A stretch of 64,000 bases of DNA. It comes from Bordetella genomosp. 13. Its GTDB lineage: Bacteria > Pseudomonadota > Gammaproteobacteria > Burkholderiales > Burkholderiaceae_B. The DNA lies in assembly GCF_007679965.1 (NCBI RefSeq), contig NZ_VEHL01000002.1, positions 206,235 through 270,234 on the forward strand, in the 5' to 3' direction. Positions 36,969-44,587 of the stretch are shown piece after piece. The stretch's first letter is position 1; the number at the start of each line of letters is the position of its first letter. The notes beneath the pieces were generated by a model. It did not search any database, was not told the DNA's origin, and saw only the letters and a list, made by a program, of their open reading frames with translations. A program made the position numbers and the translations under genes.

Positions 36969-37226
36969 TCAGCCGTTCAGCATCGGCAGCAGGTTGCCGG
37001 CGCGGTCCAGCGCCTGCAGGTCGTCGCAGCCGCCGACGTGGGTGTCCCCGATGTAGATCTGGGGCACCGTGCGGCGTCCGGTGCGCGCGATCATCGCGTC
37101 GCGCTGGGCCGGATCCTGGTCGATGCGGATGATCTCGAGGTCGGTCACGCCCCGTTGCTCGAGCAGCGACTTGGCGCGCGCGCAATAGGGGCAATAATCC
37201 TTGCTGTACATGACAACTTTGTTCAT
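36969..37226 (-). CDS. grxC: Glutaredoxin 3
   Basis: An 85-residue class I glutaredoxin with active site CPYC (YSKDYCPYCARAKSLL), cis-Pro in RTVPQIYIGD and the GSH-binding GGCDDLQAL. It reduces disulfides with glutathione. It lies between the rhodanese-like gene and secB. Confidence 0.96.
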   Translation of the reverse strand: MNKVVMYSKDYCPYCARAKSLLEQRGVTDLEIIRIDQDPAQRDAMIARTGRRTVPQIYIGDTHVGGCDDLQALDRAGNLLPMLNG

Positions 37227-37259
37227 GGTTTCTCCGGCTTCGGGGAAGAAAGGCGCCGC

Positions 37260-37682
37260 TCAGCCCTTCTGGGTGATGGGCAGGCTGGCCGCCGACCAGG
37301 CCTTCATGCCGCCTTCCAGGGCGGACACGTCGGCAAAACCCTGCGCCTTCAGGCGCGCGACCATGCGGGGGGCGTCGCGGCCCTGTTCGCAGACGAGGAT
37401 CAGCGGCTTGTTCTTCGGCAGGTTACCCGCTTTCTGCTCGAGGTCGGCTGCCGGCAAGCTGCGTGCCTGCGCGATGTGGCCGGCCTGGAACTGCTCGGTG
37501 GGACGCACGTCGACCCAGACGGCCTGGCGCTGGTTGACCATCTGGATGGCCTCGGTGGTGCTGACGCCACCGCCGGAACGGCCTTTGCGCAGCGACGGGA
37601 TGGCCAGCATGATGCCCGAGACCACGGCGACGGCGACGATGAAGATGTTGTTCTTTTCGAGCAGAAATTGCAGAAGATCCAC
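37260..37682 (-). CDS. Membrane-anchored rhodanese-like protein
   Basis: A 140-residue protein with an N-terminal membrane helix (NNIFIVAVAVVSGIMLAIPS, about residues 11-30) and a single rhodanese domain with active-site Cys in ILVCEQGRDAPR. It may transfer sulfane sulfur or act in redox chemistry at the inner membrane. It heads the leftward operon rhodanese-grxC-secB-gpsA and is divergent from gpmA. Confidence 0.9.
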   Translation of the reverse strand: MDLLQFLLEKNNIFIVAVAVVSGIMLAIPSLRKGRSGGGVSTTEAIQMVNQRQAVWVDVRPTEQFQAGHIAQARSLPAADLEQKAGNLPKNKPLILVCEQGRDAPRMVARLKAQGFADVSALEGGMKAWSAASLPITQKG

Positions 37683-37806
37683 GAGGTATCCTGAAGTGTG
37701 GCTTGAACCGGTGCGGCCTGAAGCGTGTAGGGGCGCCCGGGGCGCCGAGGTCGGCCGACGGCCGTGCGCGAAAGACCGCGCGGCGGACGTAAAGCCGAGG
37801 CAAAAT

Positions 37807-37827
37807 CGCTCAATTATAAAATGAGCG
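37807..37827. promoter_or_regulatory. Inverted repeat over the gpmA -10 region
   Basis: CGCTCA-N9-TGAGCG spans 37807-37827. TATAAA (37815-37820) lies in the spacer, so a factor bound here would cover the -10 box of gpmA. It is in the rhodanese-gpmA divergent region. Confidence 0.4.
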
Positions 37828-37877
37828 CATCGCTGACCGTTTTTTCACTTGTTCCCGCGCCCGACGCGGCTTCTACC

Positions 37878-38630
37878 ATGCACAAACTCGTACTGATGCG
37901 CCACGGCGAAAGCCAGTGGAACCTCGAGAACCGCTTCACCGGCTGGACCGACGTCGACCTGACCGATACCGGCCGCGAACAAGCCCGCAAGGCGGGCGAA
38001 CTGCTCAAGGCCGAGGGCTATGGCTTCGACGTCGCGTTCACTTCCGTGCTCAAGCGCGCCATCCGCACGCTGTGGATCGCGCTGGACGCCATGGACGCCA
38101 TGCATACGCCGGTCGGCAACAGCTGGCGCCTGAACGAACGCCACTACGGTGCCCTGCAAGGCCTGAATAAGGCCGAGACCGCCGCCCAGTACGGCGACGA
38201 GCAGGTGCTCATCTGGCGCCGCGCCTACGCCATCGCGCCCGAGCCACTGGGCCTGGACGACCCGCGGCACCCGCGCTTCGACGCGCGTTATGCCCGCGTG
38301 CCGGCCGACCAGCTGCCCGCCACCGAATGCCTGAAGGACACCGTCGAACGCGTGCTGCCGTTCTGGAACGACTCCATCGCTCCCGCCATGCGCGCCGGCC
38401 GCCGCGTGCTGGTCGCGGCGCACGGCAACAGCCTGCGCGCCCTGATCAAGTACCTGGATGGCGTGTCCGACGATGACATCGTGAGCCTGAACATCCCCAC
38501 CGGCCAGCCGCTGGTGTACGAGCTGGACGACGACCTCAAGCCCATCCGCCACTACTACCTGGGCGATGCCGCCGAGATCGAGGCCGCGATGGCCGCGGTC
38601 GCCGCCCAAGGCAAGGCCAAGAAGGACTGA
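37878..38630 (+). CDS. gpmA: 2,3-bisphosphoglycerate-dependent phosphoglycerate mutase
   Basis: A 250-residue glycolytic and gluconeogenic mutase. The phospho-His motif is [18 protein letters not shown], then [15 protein letters not shown], and the second catalytic His is in [15 protein letters not shown]. Length matches the family (about 250). The frame is open upstream, but [12 protein letters not shown] is the usual start. It begins the conserved order gpmA-envC-ctpA-moeB. Confidence 0.97.
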   Translation: MHKLVLMRHGESQWNLENRFTGWTDVDLTDTGREQARKAGELLKAEGYGFDVAFTSVLKRAIRTLWIALDAMDAMHTPVGNSWRLNERHYGALQGLNKAETAAQYGDEQVLIWRRAYAIAPEPLGLDDPRHPRFDARYARVPADQLPATECLKDTVERVLPFWNDSIAPAMRAGRRVLVAAHGNSLRALIKYLDGVSDDDIVSLNIPTGQPLVYELDDDLKPIRHYYLGDAAEIEAAMAAVAAQGKAKKD

Positions 38631-38633
38631 GCG

Positions 38634-40310
38634 ATGCGGGTTGCGCGGGGAGTGCCGCGGTTCGCGCGGCGGGCGGCGGTGCTGGCGCTCAGCCTGGCCG
38701 CGGCCGGGGCCGGCGCCGCGTCGGCCGATCTGGCCGGGCGGCAGTCCGAGGCCGAGCGTCAGCAGTCGGCCCTGCGCGACCGCATCGAATCGCTGCAGAA
38801 AGAGATCGACACGCGCGAGGCCGCGCGCAAGGAAGCGGCCGATGCCTTGAAGCAATCCGAATCGGCCATCTCGCGCATCAACCTGCGCCTGCGCGAACTG
38901 GACGAGGCGCAGCATCGCGCCGAGACCGAGCTGGCCAGCCTGGAAAAGCAGATCGTCGCGCAGAACATGGTGCTGGCGCAGCGCCGCGCCGAGCTCTCCG
39001 AGCAACTGCGCGCGCAGTACGCCAGCGGCCTGTCGCCCTGGACCGCGCTGCTGTCGGGCGATGATCCCCAGCAGTTGGGCCGCAACCTGGGCTATCTCGA
39101 TTACGTGTCGCGCGCCCGGGCCCGCGCGGTGGCGGCGCTGCGTGCCGAGATCGACCGGCTGGCCGCGCTGCAAGCCAGCGCCGACGCGCGCCGCACCGAG
39201 ATCGCGGGCGTGGTCGAGGAAACCGGCAAGCAGAAGGCCGAGCTGGTGGCGCAGCAGAAAGAGCGCGCCACGCTGGTGGCCCAGCTGGAAGGCCAGATCG
39301 CCGCGCAGCGCGCCGAGGCCGGCAAGCTGGGCCGCGACGACCAGCGCCTGTCGCACCTGATCGACGACCTGGAAACCGCCATCGCGCGCCAGGCGGCCGA
39401 AGAGGCGCGGCGCCGCGCCGAAGAGGCCCGCAAGGCGGAAGAGGCCCGCAAGGAAGCCGCCCGCAAGGCGGAATTGGCCCGCAAGGCCGAAGAGGCCCGC
39501 CGCGCCGAACTGGCCCGCAAGGCCGAGGAAGCGCGCAAGGAAGCGGCCCGTCAGGCCGAGGCCGTGCGGCAGGCCCGCAACGATGCCGAACGCCGTGCCG
39601 CGGAAAAGGCCCGTTCCGAAGCCATGGCCGAAGCGGCCCGCGTGCGCGAGCAGGCCGAGGCCGCCGCGCGCAAGGCCCAGCAGGCGCTGGTCGATCCGGA
39701 CAGCGCTGGTCTGCGCCCGGTGGAAGGACAGGGGCATACCCGCCTGGTGGAGCCGGGCCAGCAGACATCCCGCCCCCAGGCCGGGGAACCTGCCTCCGCT
39801 GCCAGGCCCGAGCGCATCGAGCGCGCCGAACGTCCCGAGCCGGACGAGCCCGCCGGGCAAGCCGAGCAACGCGCCGAACAGCGGCCCGAGCGCGAGGCCT
39901 CCGCCCGCCCGGCCGCCGGCGGCAACGGGCTGCGCCGCGGCCTGACGCCGCCCGTGCGCGGCGCGGTCCAGGGCCGCTTCGGCGTGGGCCGTCCCGACGG
40001 CGGGGTGTGGCGCGGCATCGTGCTGCGCGCCTCCGAAGGGACGCCCGTCAAGGCGGTGGCGCCCGGAACCGTGGTGTACGCCAACTGGCTGCGCGGGTTC
40101 GGCAACATCATCATCGTCGACCACGGCCAGCAATACCTGTCGGTCTACGCGTACAACCAGAGCCTGCTCAAGCGCGTCGGGGACACCGTGGCGGGCGGGG
40201 ATACCCTGGCTACCGTGGGCGCGACCGGCGGCCAAGTGGAATCGGGCCTATACTTTGAAATTCGCCATCGCGGCGCGCCCGTGGATCCAGCCCAGTGGCT
40301 GGCCCTGTAG
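38634..40310 (+). CDS. envC: EnvC-like murein hydrolase activator
   Basis: A 558-residue periplasmic protein. A signal peptide ends near GAASA (residue 30). Two long coiled-coil regions follow, the second (about residues 250-350) being a repeat-rich stretch of EEARKxE/A units, then a Pro-rich linker and a C-terminal LytM domain. The M23 zinc ligands are lost: VWRGIVLRA replaces HxGxD and YFEIRHRG replaces HxH. This is the state of amidase activators like EnvC, which switch on AmiA/AmiB at the septum. It starts 3 bp after gpmA. Confidence 0.9.
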   Translation: MRVARGVPRFARRAAVLALSLAAAGAGAASADLAGRQSEAERQQSALRDRIESLQKEIDTREAARKEAADALKQSESAISRINLRLRELDEAQHRAETELASLEKQIVAQNMVLAQRRAELSEQLRAQYASGLSPWTALLSGDDPQQLGRNLGYLDYVSRARARAVAALRAEIDRLAALQASADARRTEIAGVVEETGKQKAELVAQQKERATLVAQLEGQIAAQRAEAGKLGRDDQRLSHLIDDLETAIARQAAEEARRRAEEARKAEEARKEAARKAELARKAEEARRAELARKAEEARKEAARQAEAVRQARNDAERRAAEKARSEAMAEAARVREQAEAAARKAQQALVDPDSAGLRPVEGQGHTRLVEPGQQTSRPQAGEPASAARPERIERAERPEPDEPAGQAEQRAEQRPEREASARPAAGGNGLRRGLTPPVRGAVQGRFGVGRPDGGVWRGIVLRASEGTPVKAVAPGTVVYANWLRGFGNIIIVDHGQQYLSVYAYNQSLLKRVGDTVAGGDTLATVGATGGQVESGLYFEIRHRGAPVDPAQWLAL

Positions 40311-40408
40311 CGCCGCGCTGAAACACCGCTGTAGTATTTTCACAGCATGGTAGCCCCCTCGAATTCCCTGGCATCGCGCCCTGGGGGCGTCAATTTCAGG
40401 ATGTGTGC

Positions 40409-41872
40409 ATGAGCACTCGCAAGTATCGCGGTTTCGGTCTCGTTGCCATCGGTGCGGTGGCAGGCGTTCTGCTGAGCGCGGGCGTCACTGCCGTGGCGCA
40501 GCGCGGCAGCCCGCTGCCGCTGGACGAGCTTCGGCAGCTGACCAACGTCTTCGGGGCGATCAAGGACAACTACGTCGAGCCCGTCGACGACAAGACGCTG
40601 ATCCAGAACGCCATCTCGGGCATGGTGTCCAACCTCGACCCGCACTCGGCCTACCTGGATGCAGACGCGTTCCGCGACATGCAGACGGCCACGCAGGGCG
40701 AATTCGGCGGCCTGGGCATCGAGGTCGGCGCGGAAGACGGCTTCGTCAAGGTCATCTCGCCCATCGAGGACACGCCCGCCGCACGCGCAGGCATCCTGGC
40801 CGGCGACCTGATCACCAAGATCGACGACACGCCCACCAAGGGCATGCAACTGAACGACGCCGTGAAGCTCATGCGCGGCGCGCCCAAGTCGCCGATCACG
40901 CTGACCATCATGCGCGCCGACCAGCCGCAGCCCATCGTGGTCAAGCTTGTGCGCGACATCATCAAGGTGCGCAGCGTGCGCAGCAAGATGCTGGACGACG
41001 GCACGGCCTACCTGCGCATCGCGCAGTTCCAGGAAAAGACCGGTCCCGACATGGCCCGCCAACTGCGCGAGCTCGGCGCCAAGGGTGCGCCCAAGGCCCT
41101 GGTGCTGGACCTGCGCAACGATCCGGGCGGCCTGCTGACCAGCGCCATCGGCGTGTCCGGCGCCTTCCTGCCCAACCCGCAGGACACGCTGGTGGTCTCC
41201 ACCGACGGCCGCACGCCCGACGCCCGCCACAAGTACATGGCCAAGCCCAGCGAATACGCGCGCGGCGAAGGCGACTACCTGGCCGACGTGCCCGCCTGGG
41301 CCAAGACCGTGCCGATGGTGGTGCTGGTCAACGTCGGTTCGGCCTCGGCCTCCGAGATCGTGGCCGGCGCGCTGCAGGACCACAAGCGCGCCAAGCTGCT
41401 GGGCAACCGCACCTTCGGCAAGGGCTCGGTGCAGGTCATCCTGCCGCTGTCGCAGGACACCGCGGTCAAGCTGACCACGTCGCGCTACTTCACGCCGCTG
41501 GGCCGCTCCATCCAGGCCACCGGCATCGTGCCCGACTACATCGTGGCCGACACCGCCAAGGGCGACCTGTTCCGCCTGCCGCGCGAAGCCGACCTGCAGC
41601 GCCACCTGTCCAACCAGCAGGACGCCAACGAGATCAAGTCCGCCGGCTTCGACAACAGCGAGCCGGTCGCCAAGATCTTCGAGTTCGGCGGCAAGGAAGA
41701 CTTCCAGTTGCAGCAGGCGCAGAACCTGCTGGCGGGCCGCGCGGTCGACAAGGGCACGCAGCGCCAGGCCAAGGCCGACGCGAAGCCCGATGCCAAGGAT
41801 GGCAAGCCCGGCAGCGACGCCCAGCGCATGAAGATCACGCCTTCCGGAGTCGAGCCCTCGCAGTCCAAATGA
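40409..41872 (+). CDS. ctpA: S41-family C-terminal processing peptidase
   Basis: A 487-residue tail-specific protease. The N-terminal helix (about residues 7-28) anchors or exports it. PDZ-like residues EFGGLGIEVGAEDG lie near 100, and the catalytic Ser/Lys dyad is in NVGSASASEIVAGAL and TFGKGSVQVI. It degrades periplasmic proteins from their C-termini. ATG 40409 has AGGA upstream. The stop overlaps the moeB start as ATGA. Confidence 0.95.
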   Translation: MSTRKYRGFGLVAIGAVAGVLLSAGVTAVAQRGSPLPLDELRQLTNVFGAIKDNYVEPVDDKTLIQNAISGMVSNLDPHSAYLDADAFRDMQTATQGEFGGLGIEVGAEDGFVKVISPIEDTPAARAGILAGDLITKIDDTPTKGMQLNDAVKLMRGAPKSPITLTIMRADQPQPIVVKLVRDIIKVRSVRSKMLDDGTAYLRIAQFQEKTGPDMARQLRELGAKGAPKALVLDLRNDPGGLLTSAIGVSGAFLPNPQDTLVVSTDGRTPDARHKYMAKPSEYARGEGDYLADVPAWAKTVPMVVLVNVGSASASEIVAGALQDHKRAKLLGNRTFGKGSVQVILPLSQDTAVKLTTSRYFTPLGRSIQATGIVPDYIVADTAKGDLFRLPREADLQRHLSNQQDANEIKSAGFDNSEPVAKIFEFGGKEDFQLQQAQNLLAGRAVDKGTQRQAKADAKPDAKDGKPGSDAQRMKITPSGVEPSQSK

Positions 41873-42633
41873 ACGACCAGCAACTGCTGCGCTATGCCCG
41901 CCACATCCTGCTGGACGAGGTGGGCATCGAAGGCCAGGAAAGCTTCCTGGCCGCGCGGGCACTGATCGTGGGAGCGGGCGGCCTGGGTTCTCCGGCCGCC
42001 CTTTATCTTGCCACCGCGGGTGTGGGCCACATCGTGCTGGCTGACGACGACCACGTCGAACTCAGCAACCTGCAGCGCCAGATTCTGCACACCACCGCCA
42101 GCGTGGGCCGTCCCAAGGCCGAATCCGGCCGCGACATGCTGGCCGCCTTCAATCCCGAAGCCGAGGTGCACGCGCGCGTGGCGCGCCTGGACGGCGTCGC
42201 GCTGTCCGAGGCCGTGGCCGCGGCCGACGTGGTGCTCGACTGCACCGACAACTTCGCCACCCGCCACGCCATCAACCGCGCCTGCGTGCGGCATCGCAAG
42301 CCGCTGGTGTCGGGCGCGGCCATCCGTTTCGACGGCCAGGTCAGCGTGTACGACCTGCGCGACGACGACGCGCCCTGTTATCACTGCCTGTTTCCCGAAG
42401 CCGACGACGTCGACGAGGTCAGCTGCGCCACCACCGGCGTCTTCGCGCCTCTGGTGGGCATCATCGGCAGCATGCAGGCCGCCGAGGCGCTGAAGCTGCT
42501 GGCGGGCGTGGGACGCAGCCTGTCCGGACGGCTGCTGCAGCTGGACCTGCGCGAGATGCAGTGGCACTCGGTGAACGTGCGGCGCGATCCGGAGTGCGAG
42601 GTGTGCGGGGGGCGGGGCCAGGGTGGACGCTGA
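41869..42633 (+). CDS. moeB: HesA/MoeB/ThiF-family adenylyltransferase
   Basis: A 254-residue E1-like enzyme that adenylates the C-terminal Gly of a sulfur-carrier protein (MoaD or ThiS). ATP-binding loop is VGAGGLGSPAALYLA; Arg finger in NLQRQILH; metal and adenylate site in DCTDNFATRHAIN. Zinc Cys pairs are CYHC and CEVC. Which pathway it serves cannot be told from this window; the moeB label follows the common order ctpA-moeB in this group. It overlaps ctpA by 4 bp. Confidence 0.88.
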   Translation: MNDQQLLRYARHILLDEVGIEGQESFLAARALIVGAGGLGSPAALYLATAGVGHIVLADDDHVELSNLQRQILHTTASVGRPKAESGRDMLAAFNPEAEVHARVARLDGVALSEAVAAADVVLDCTDNFATRHAINRACVRHRKPLVSGAAIRFDGQVSVYDLRDDDAPCYHCLFPEADDVDEVSCATTGVFAPLVGIIGSMQAAEALKLLAGVGRSLSGRLLQLDLREMQWHSVNVRRDPECEVCGGRGQGGR

Positions 42634-42707
42634 CCGCGGCACGGCCGATTGTCCGGCAAGGCCGGCATAGTGTCCGATATGCCGTCCGCCAGGCGACGTA
42701 TGCCATT

Positions 42708-42722
42708 GATTGTGGGACAATC
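42708..42722. promoter_or_regulatory. Operator-like palindrome of the ART-like module
   Basis: GATTGT-GGG-ACAATC is a perfect 15-bp inverted repeat five bases upstream of ATG 42728. A further half-site, GATTGTCC, lies at 42647-42654. This layout is typical of autoregulated toxin-antitoxin operons; binding is inferred. Confidence 0.55.
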
Positions 42723-42727
42723 TTCCC

Positions 42728-43006
42728 ATGGACAAGCCCTCATCGCGCAAACCGCTGGCCAAGGCCGCTCAGTACTCGGCGGTAGGTGACCTTTCGTCCC
42801 TCCAAGGCGAGAAAGCCGCGCGCAAGCGCGTCAAAGCTTTGTCCGCTTCCCGACGCAAGCAAGGCAACACCAGTCGCATTTTGGTTCTGCAGAGCGAGCC
42901 GCTCTCGGATAACCCCTATGCCATTGGAACGGATGCCACACTGGAGGTCCTGCGACGCGTCGGCGTGCTGACGCCACAGGGCAGGTTGACGAAGACCTTC
43001 CGTTGA
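42728..43006 (+). CDS. Small basic protein, putative antitoxin partner
   Basis: A 92-residue, strongly basic protein (KAARKRVKALSASRRKQGN). The C-terminal part is structured: SRILVLQSEPLSDNPYAIGT, then LEVLRRVGVLTPQGRLTKTF. It overlaps the next gene by four bases (TTGA), and the two are surely co-translated. A palindrome five bases before the ATG suggests autoregulation. By position it is the likely antidote or cofactor for the ADP-ribosyltransferase-like neighbour. I do not recognise a named family, so the antitoxin role is inference. Confidence 0.65.
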   Translation: MDKPSSRKPLAKAAQYSAVGDLSSLQGEKAARKRVKALSASRRKQGNTSRILVLQSEPLSDNPYAIGTDATLEVLRRVGVLTPQGRLTKTFR

Positions 43007-43751
43007 ACGCCGGCCAACTCCTGGTCGCGTATCACGGTTGTGATGCGGTGGTCCGCGACGATCTGGTGTCGGGGCGCCTGCGGGCGCTACGGCACAGCGC
43101 CAACCCCTACGATTGGCTTGGCCCCGGCGCTTATTTTTTCGAAGGCGATGCCGAACGCGCCCGCAATTTCGCCCGGGCATCCCACGCGCATCCCAACGCA
43201 TGTACACCCGGCAGCCAATCGTCACGCCGACGGTCGTCGGTGCAGTCCTGTGCGTGCAGAGCTGGTTGGACATGACCACCCAGGACGGGCTGCGTGAGTT
43301 CGGCAAGGCCCACGACGTGTTGATCGACAGCCTGCGGTCGGCGGGAAGCACGCTGCCTCGCAACGCTGCCGCGGGTCCTCACGACACCGACATCCTGTTG
43401 CGCCAGCTCGACAACGCCGTCTTCACGTACCTGCATGGGGTTCGCGATGCCGTGCCCCAGTTACGGCCATATCAGGCGGTTCGCGGCGCTTTTCCGCAAG
43501 GTGCGCCGCTTGCCGAGAACTCCGGATTTCGCCGGGATACGCACATCCAGATTGCGCTGCGTGACGACACGTGCGTGCTGGGATGGTTCCTGCCGGCTGG
43601 CGTGCAACTGATGACCGGCGATCAATACCGCCAAGCCGTGCAGGCGCTGCAGACGGCGAAGGCTCGGCCCATCGAGCGCAAACCCAGAGTACGCGCCTCC
43701 TCGGCCGAACAGAGTGGAGCGGCGATCCGGCCTGGTGAGTCCAAGCGCTGA
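43003..43751 (+). pseudogene. ADP-ribosyltransferase-like gene split by a -1 frameshift
   Basis: Two overlapping frames together make one protein of about 245 residues. The first frame (TTG 43003 onward) gives VAYHGCDAVVRDDLVSGRL, YDWLGPGAYFFEGDAERARN, a YHG-G/YF pattern seen in ADP-ribosyltransferase folds. The second frame, from about 43200, gives MYTRQPIVTPTVVGAVL, DLTT-like LDMTTQDGLREF, LDNAVFTYLH, VRGAFPQG and RDTHIQIALRDD, which belong to the same protein in relatives I recall. A single missing base near 43190-43200 (HPERMYT would restore HPNA/CTPG) explains the switch. It may be an inactivated toxin, a sequencing error, or less likely a recoded gene. Confidence 0.72.
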
Positions 43752-43838
43752 GGCGCCTGTCGCGGCCTCATAGGCTGGCTGCTGGGCGGATCGCTACACG
43801 TCTTGGGTAAAAGTTTTCATATAACCTGAGAACATGCC

Positions 43839-43849
43839 TATAATCCCGC
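43839..43849 (+). promoter_or_regulatory. -10 box giving a possibly leaderless mRNA
   Basis: TATAAT (43839-43844) is followed by only five bases before ATG 43850, so transcription would begin at or next to the start codon. TTCATA at 43816-43821, 17 bp upstream, is a moderate -35. Confidence 0.5.
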
Positions 43850-44587
43850 ATGTCCCTGCACACCGCCACCCTGACCGAACAGGTCGCCAGCCAGCTTGCT
43901 GCCGAGATCGCGCGTGGCACCTATCCCGTGGGCGCCAAGCTGCCGGCGGGCAAGGACCTGGCCAGCCTCTACGGCGTCAGCGCCGCCGTCATCCGCGAGG
44001 CGACCGAGCGCCTGCGCGCGCAGGGGCTCGTGCGCAGCCGGCAAGGGTCGGGCTGCGTGGTGCTGGCCCGTACCGGCGCCGCGGGATTCCAGGTGCCGGC
44101 GCAGGCCGACCGCGCGCAGCTTGGCCACGTGTACGAGCTGCGCATGGAACTCGAGGGCGGGGCGGCCGCGCTGGCCGCCCAGCGCCGCACGCCGGCCGAC
44201 CTGGCCGCCATGCAGCGGGCCCTGGACGGACTGCGCGGCTGCCTGGACGATCCCGACCCCGACGCGGGCGTCGAGTACGACGTGGCCTTCCACAGCGCCG
44301 TGGCGGTCGCCACCCACAATCCCAGTTATCAACGCCTGCTGCAGTACCTGAACCTGCAGTTGCGCCAGGCCGTGCGCACCGCGCGCGTCAACAGCCTGCG
44401 CCACGCGGGGCTGCCGCTGCGCGTGCAGCAGGAACACGTGGCCCTGTTCGACGCTATCGCGCGCGGCGATGCCGACGCCGCGCGCGCCGCGGCCGTGGCC
44501 CACCTGCGCGCCGCCGCGGGACGTCTCGAACTCGGGCTGCCCGCCTCCGAATTTTCCCTTTCTTCCGAACACGGATACGCCTCATGA
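43850..44587 (+). CDS. GntR/FadR-family regulator (FCD domain)
   Basis: A 245-residue regulator. The wHTH is LTEQVASQLAAEIARGTYPVG then LPAGKDLASLYGVSAAVIREATERLRAQGLV read across residues 8-60. The FCD effector domain has metal-ligand candidates in YDVAFHSAVAVATHN and RVQQEHVALFDAI. FCD regulators often control use of the acids handled by neighbouring enzymes. The stop overlaps the oxidase gene as ATGA, so this regulator is first in its own operon. Confidence 0.92.
   Translation: MSLHTATLTEQVASQLAAEIARGTYPVGAKLPAGKDLASLYGVSAAVIREATERLRAQGLVRSRQGSGCVVLARTGAAGFQVPAQADRAQLGHVYELRMELEGGAAALAAQRRTPADLAAMQRALDGLRGCLDDPDPDAGVEYDVAFHSAVAVATHNPSYQRLLQYLNLQLRQAVRTARVNSLRHAGLPLRVQQEHVALFDAIARGDADAARAAAVAHLRAAAGRLELGLPASEFSLSSEHGYAS

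Noticed and set aside
34116..37694. Very long plus-strand open frame of about 1190 codons
   Set aside because: It runs antisense to the Bug receptor, gpsA, secB, grxC and rhodanese genes; its translation is His/Gln/Gly-rich as expected for the reverse strand of GC-rich genes.
39400..39660. DNA repeat array in envC
   Set aside because: The repetition reflects a coiled coil with EEARKxE units inside the coding frame, not a mobile or CRISPR repeat.
38634..40310. Active M23 endopeptidase
   Set aside because: The zinc-binding His and Asp residues are missing; it fits a non-catalytic EnvC-type activator.
43113..43751. Separate gene starting at about 43113 in the second frame
   Set aside because: Its first 30 codons are Arg-rich and overlap the conserved first frame; the sequence makes sense only as the second half of the split gene.
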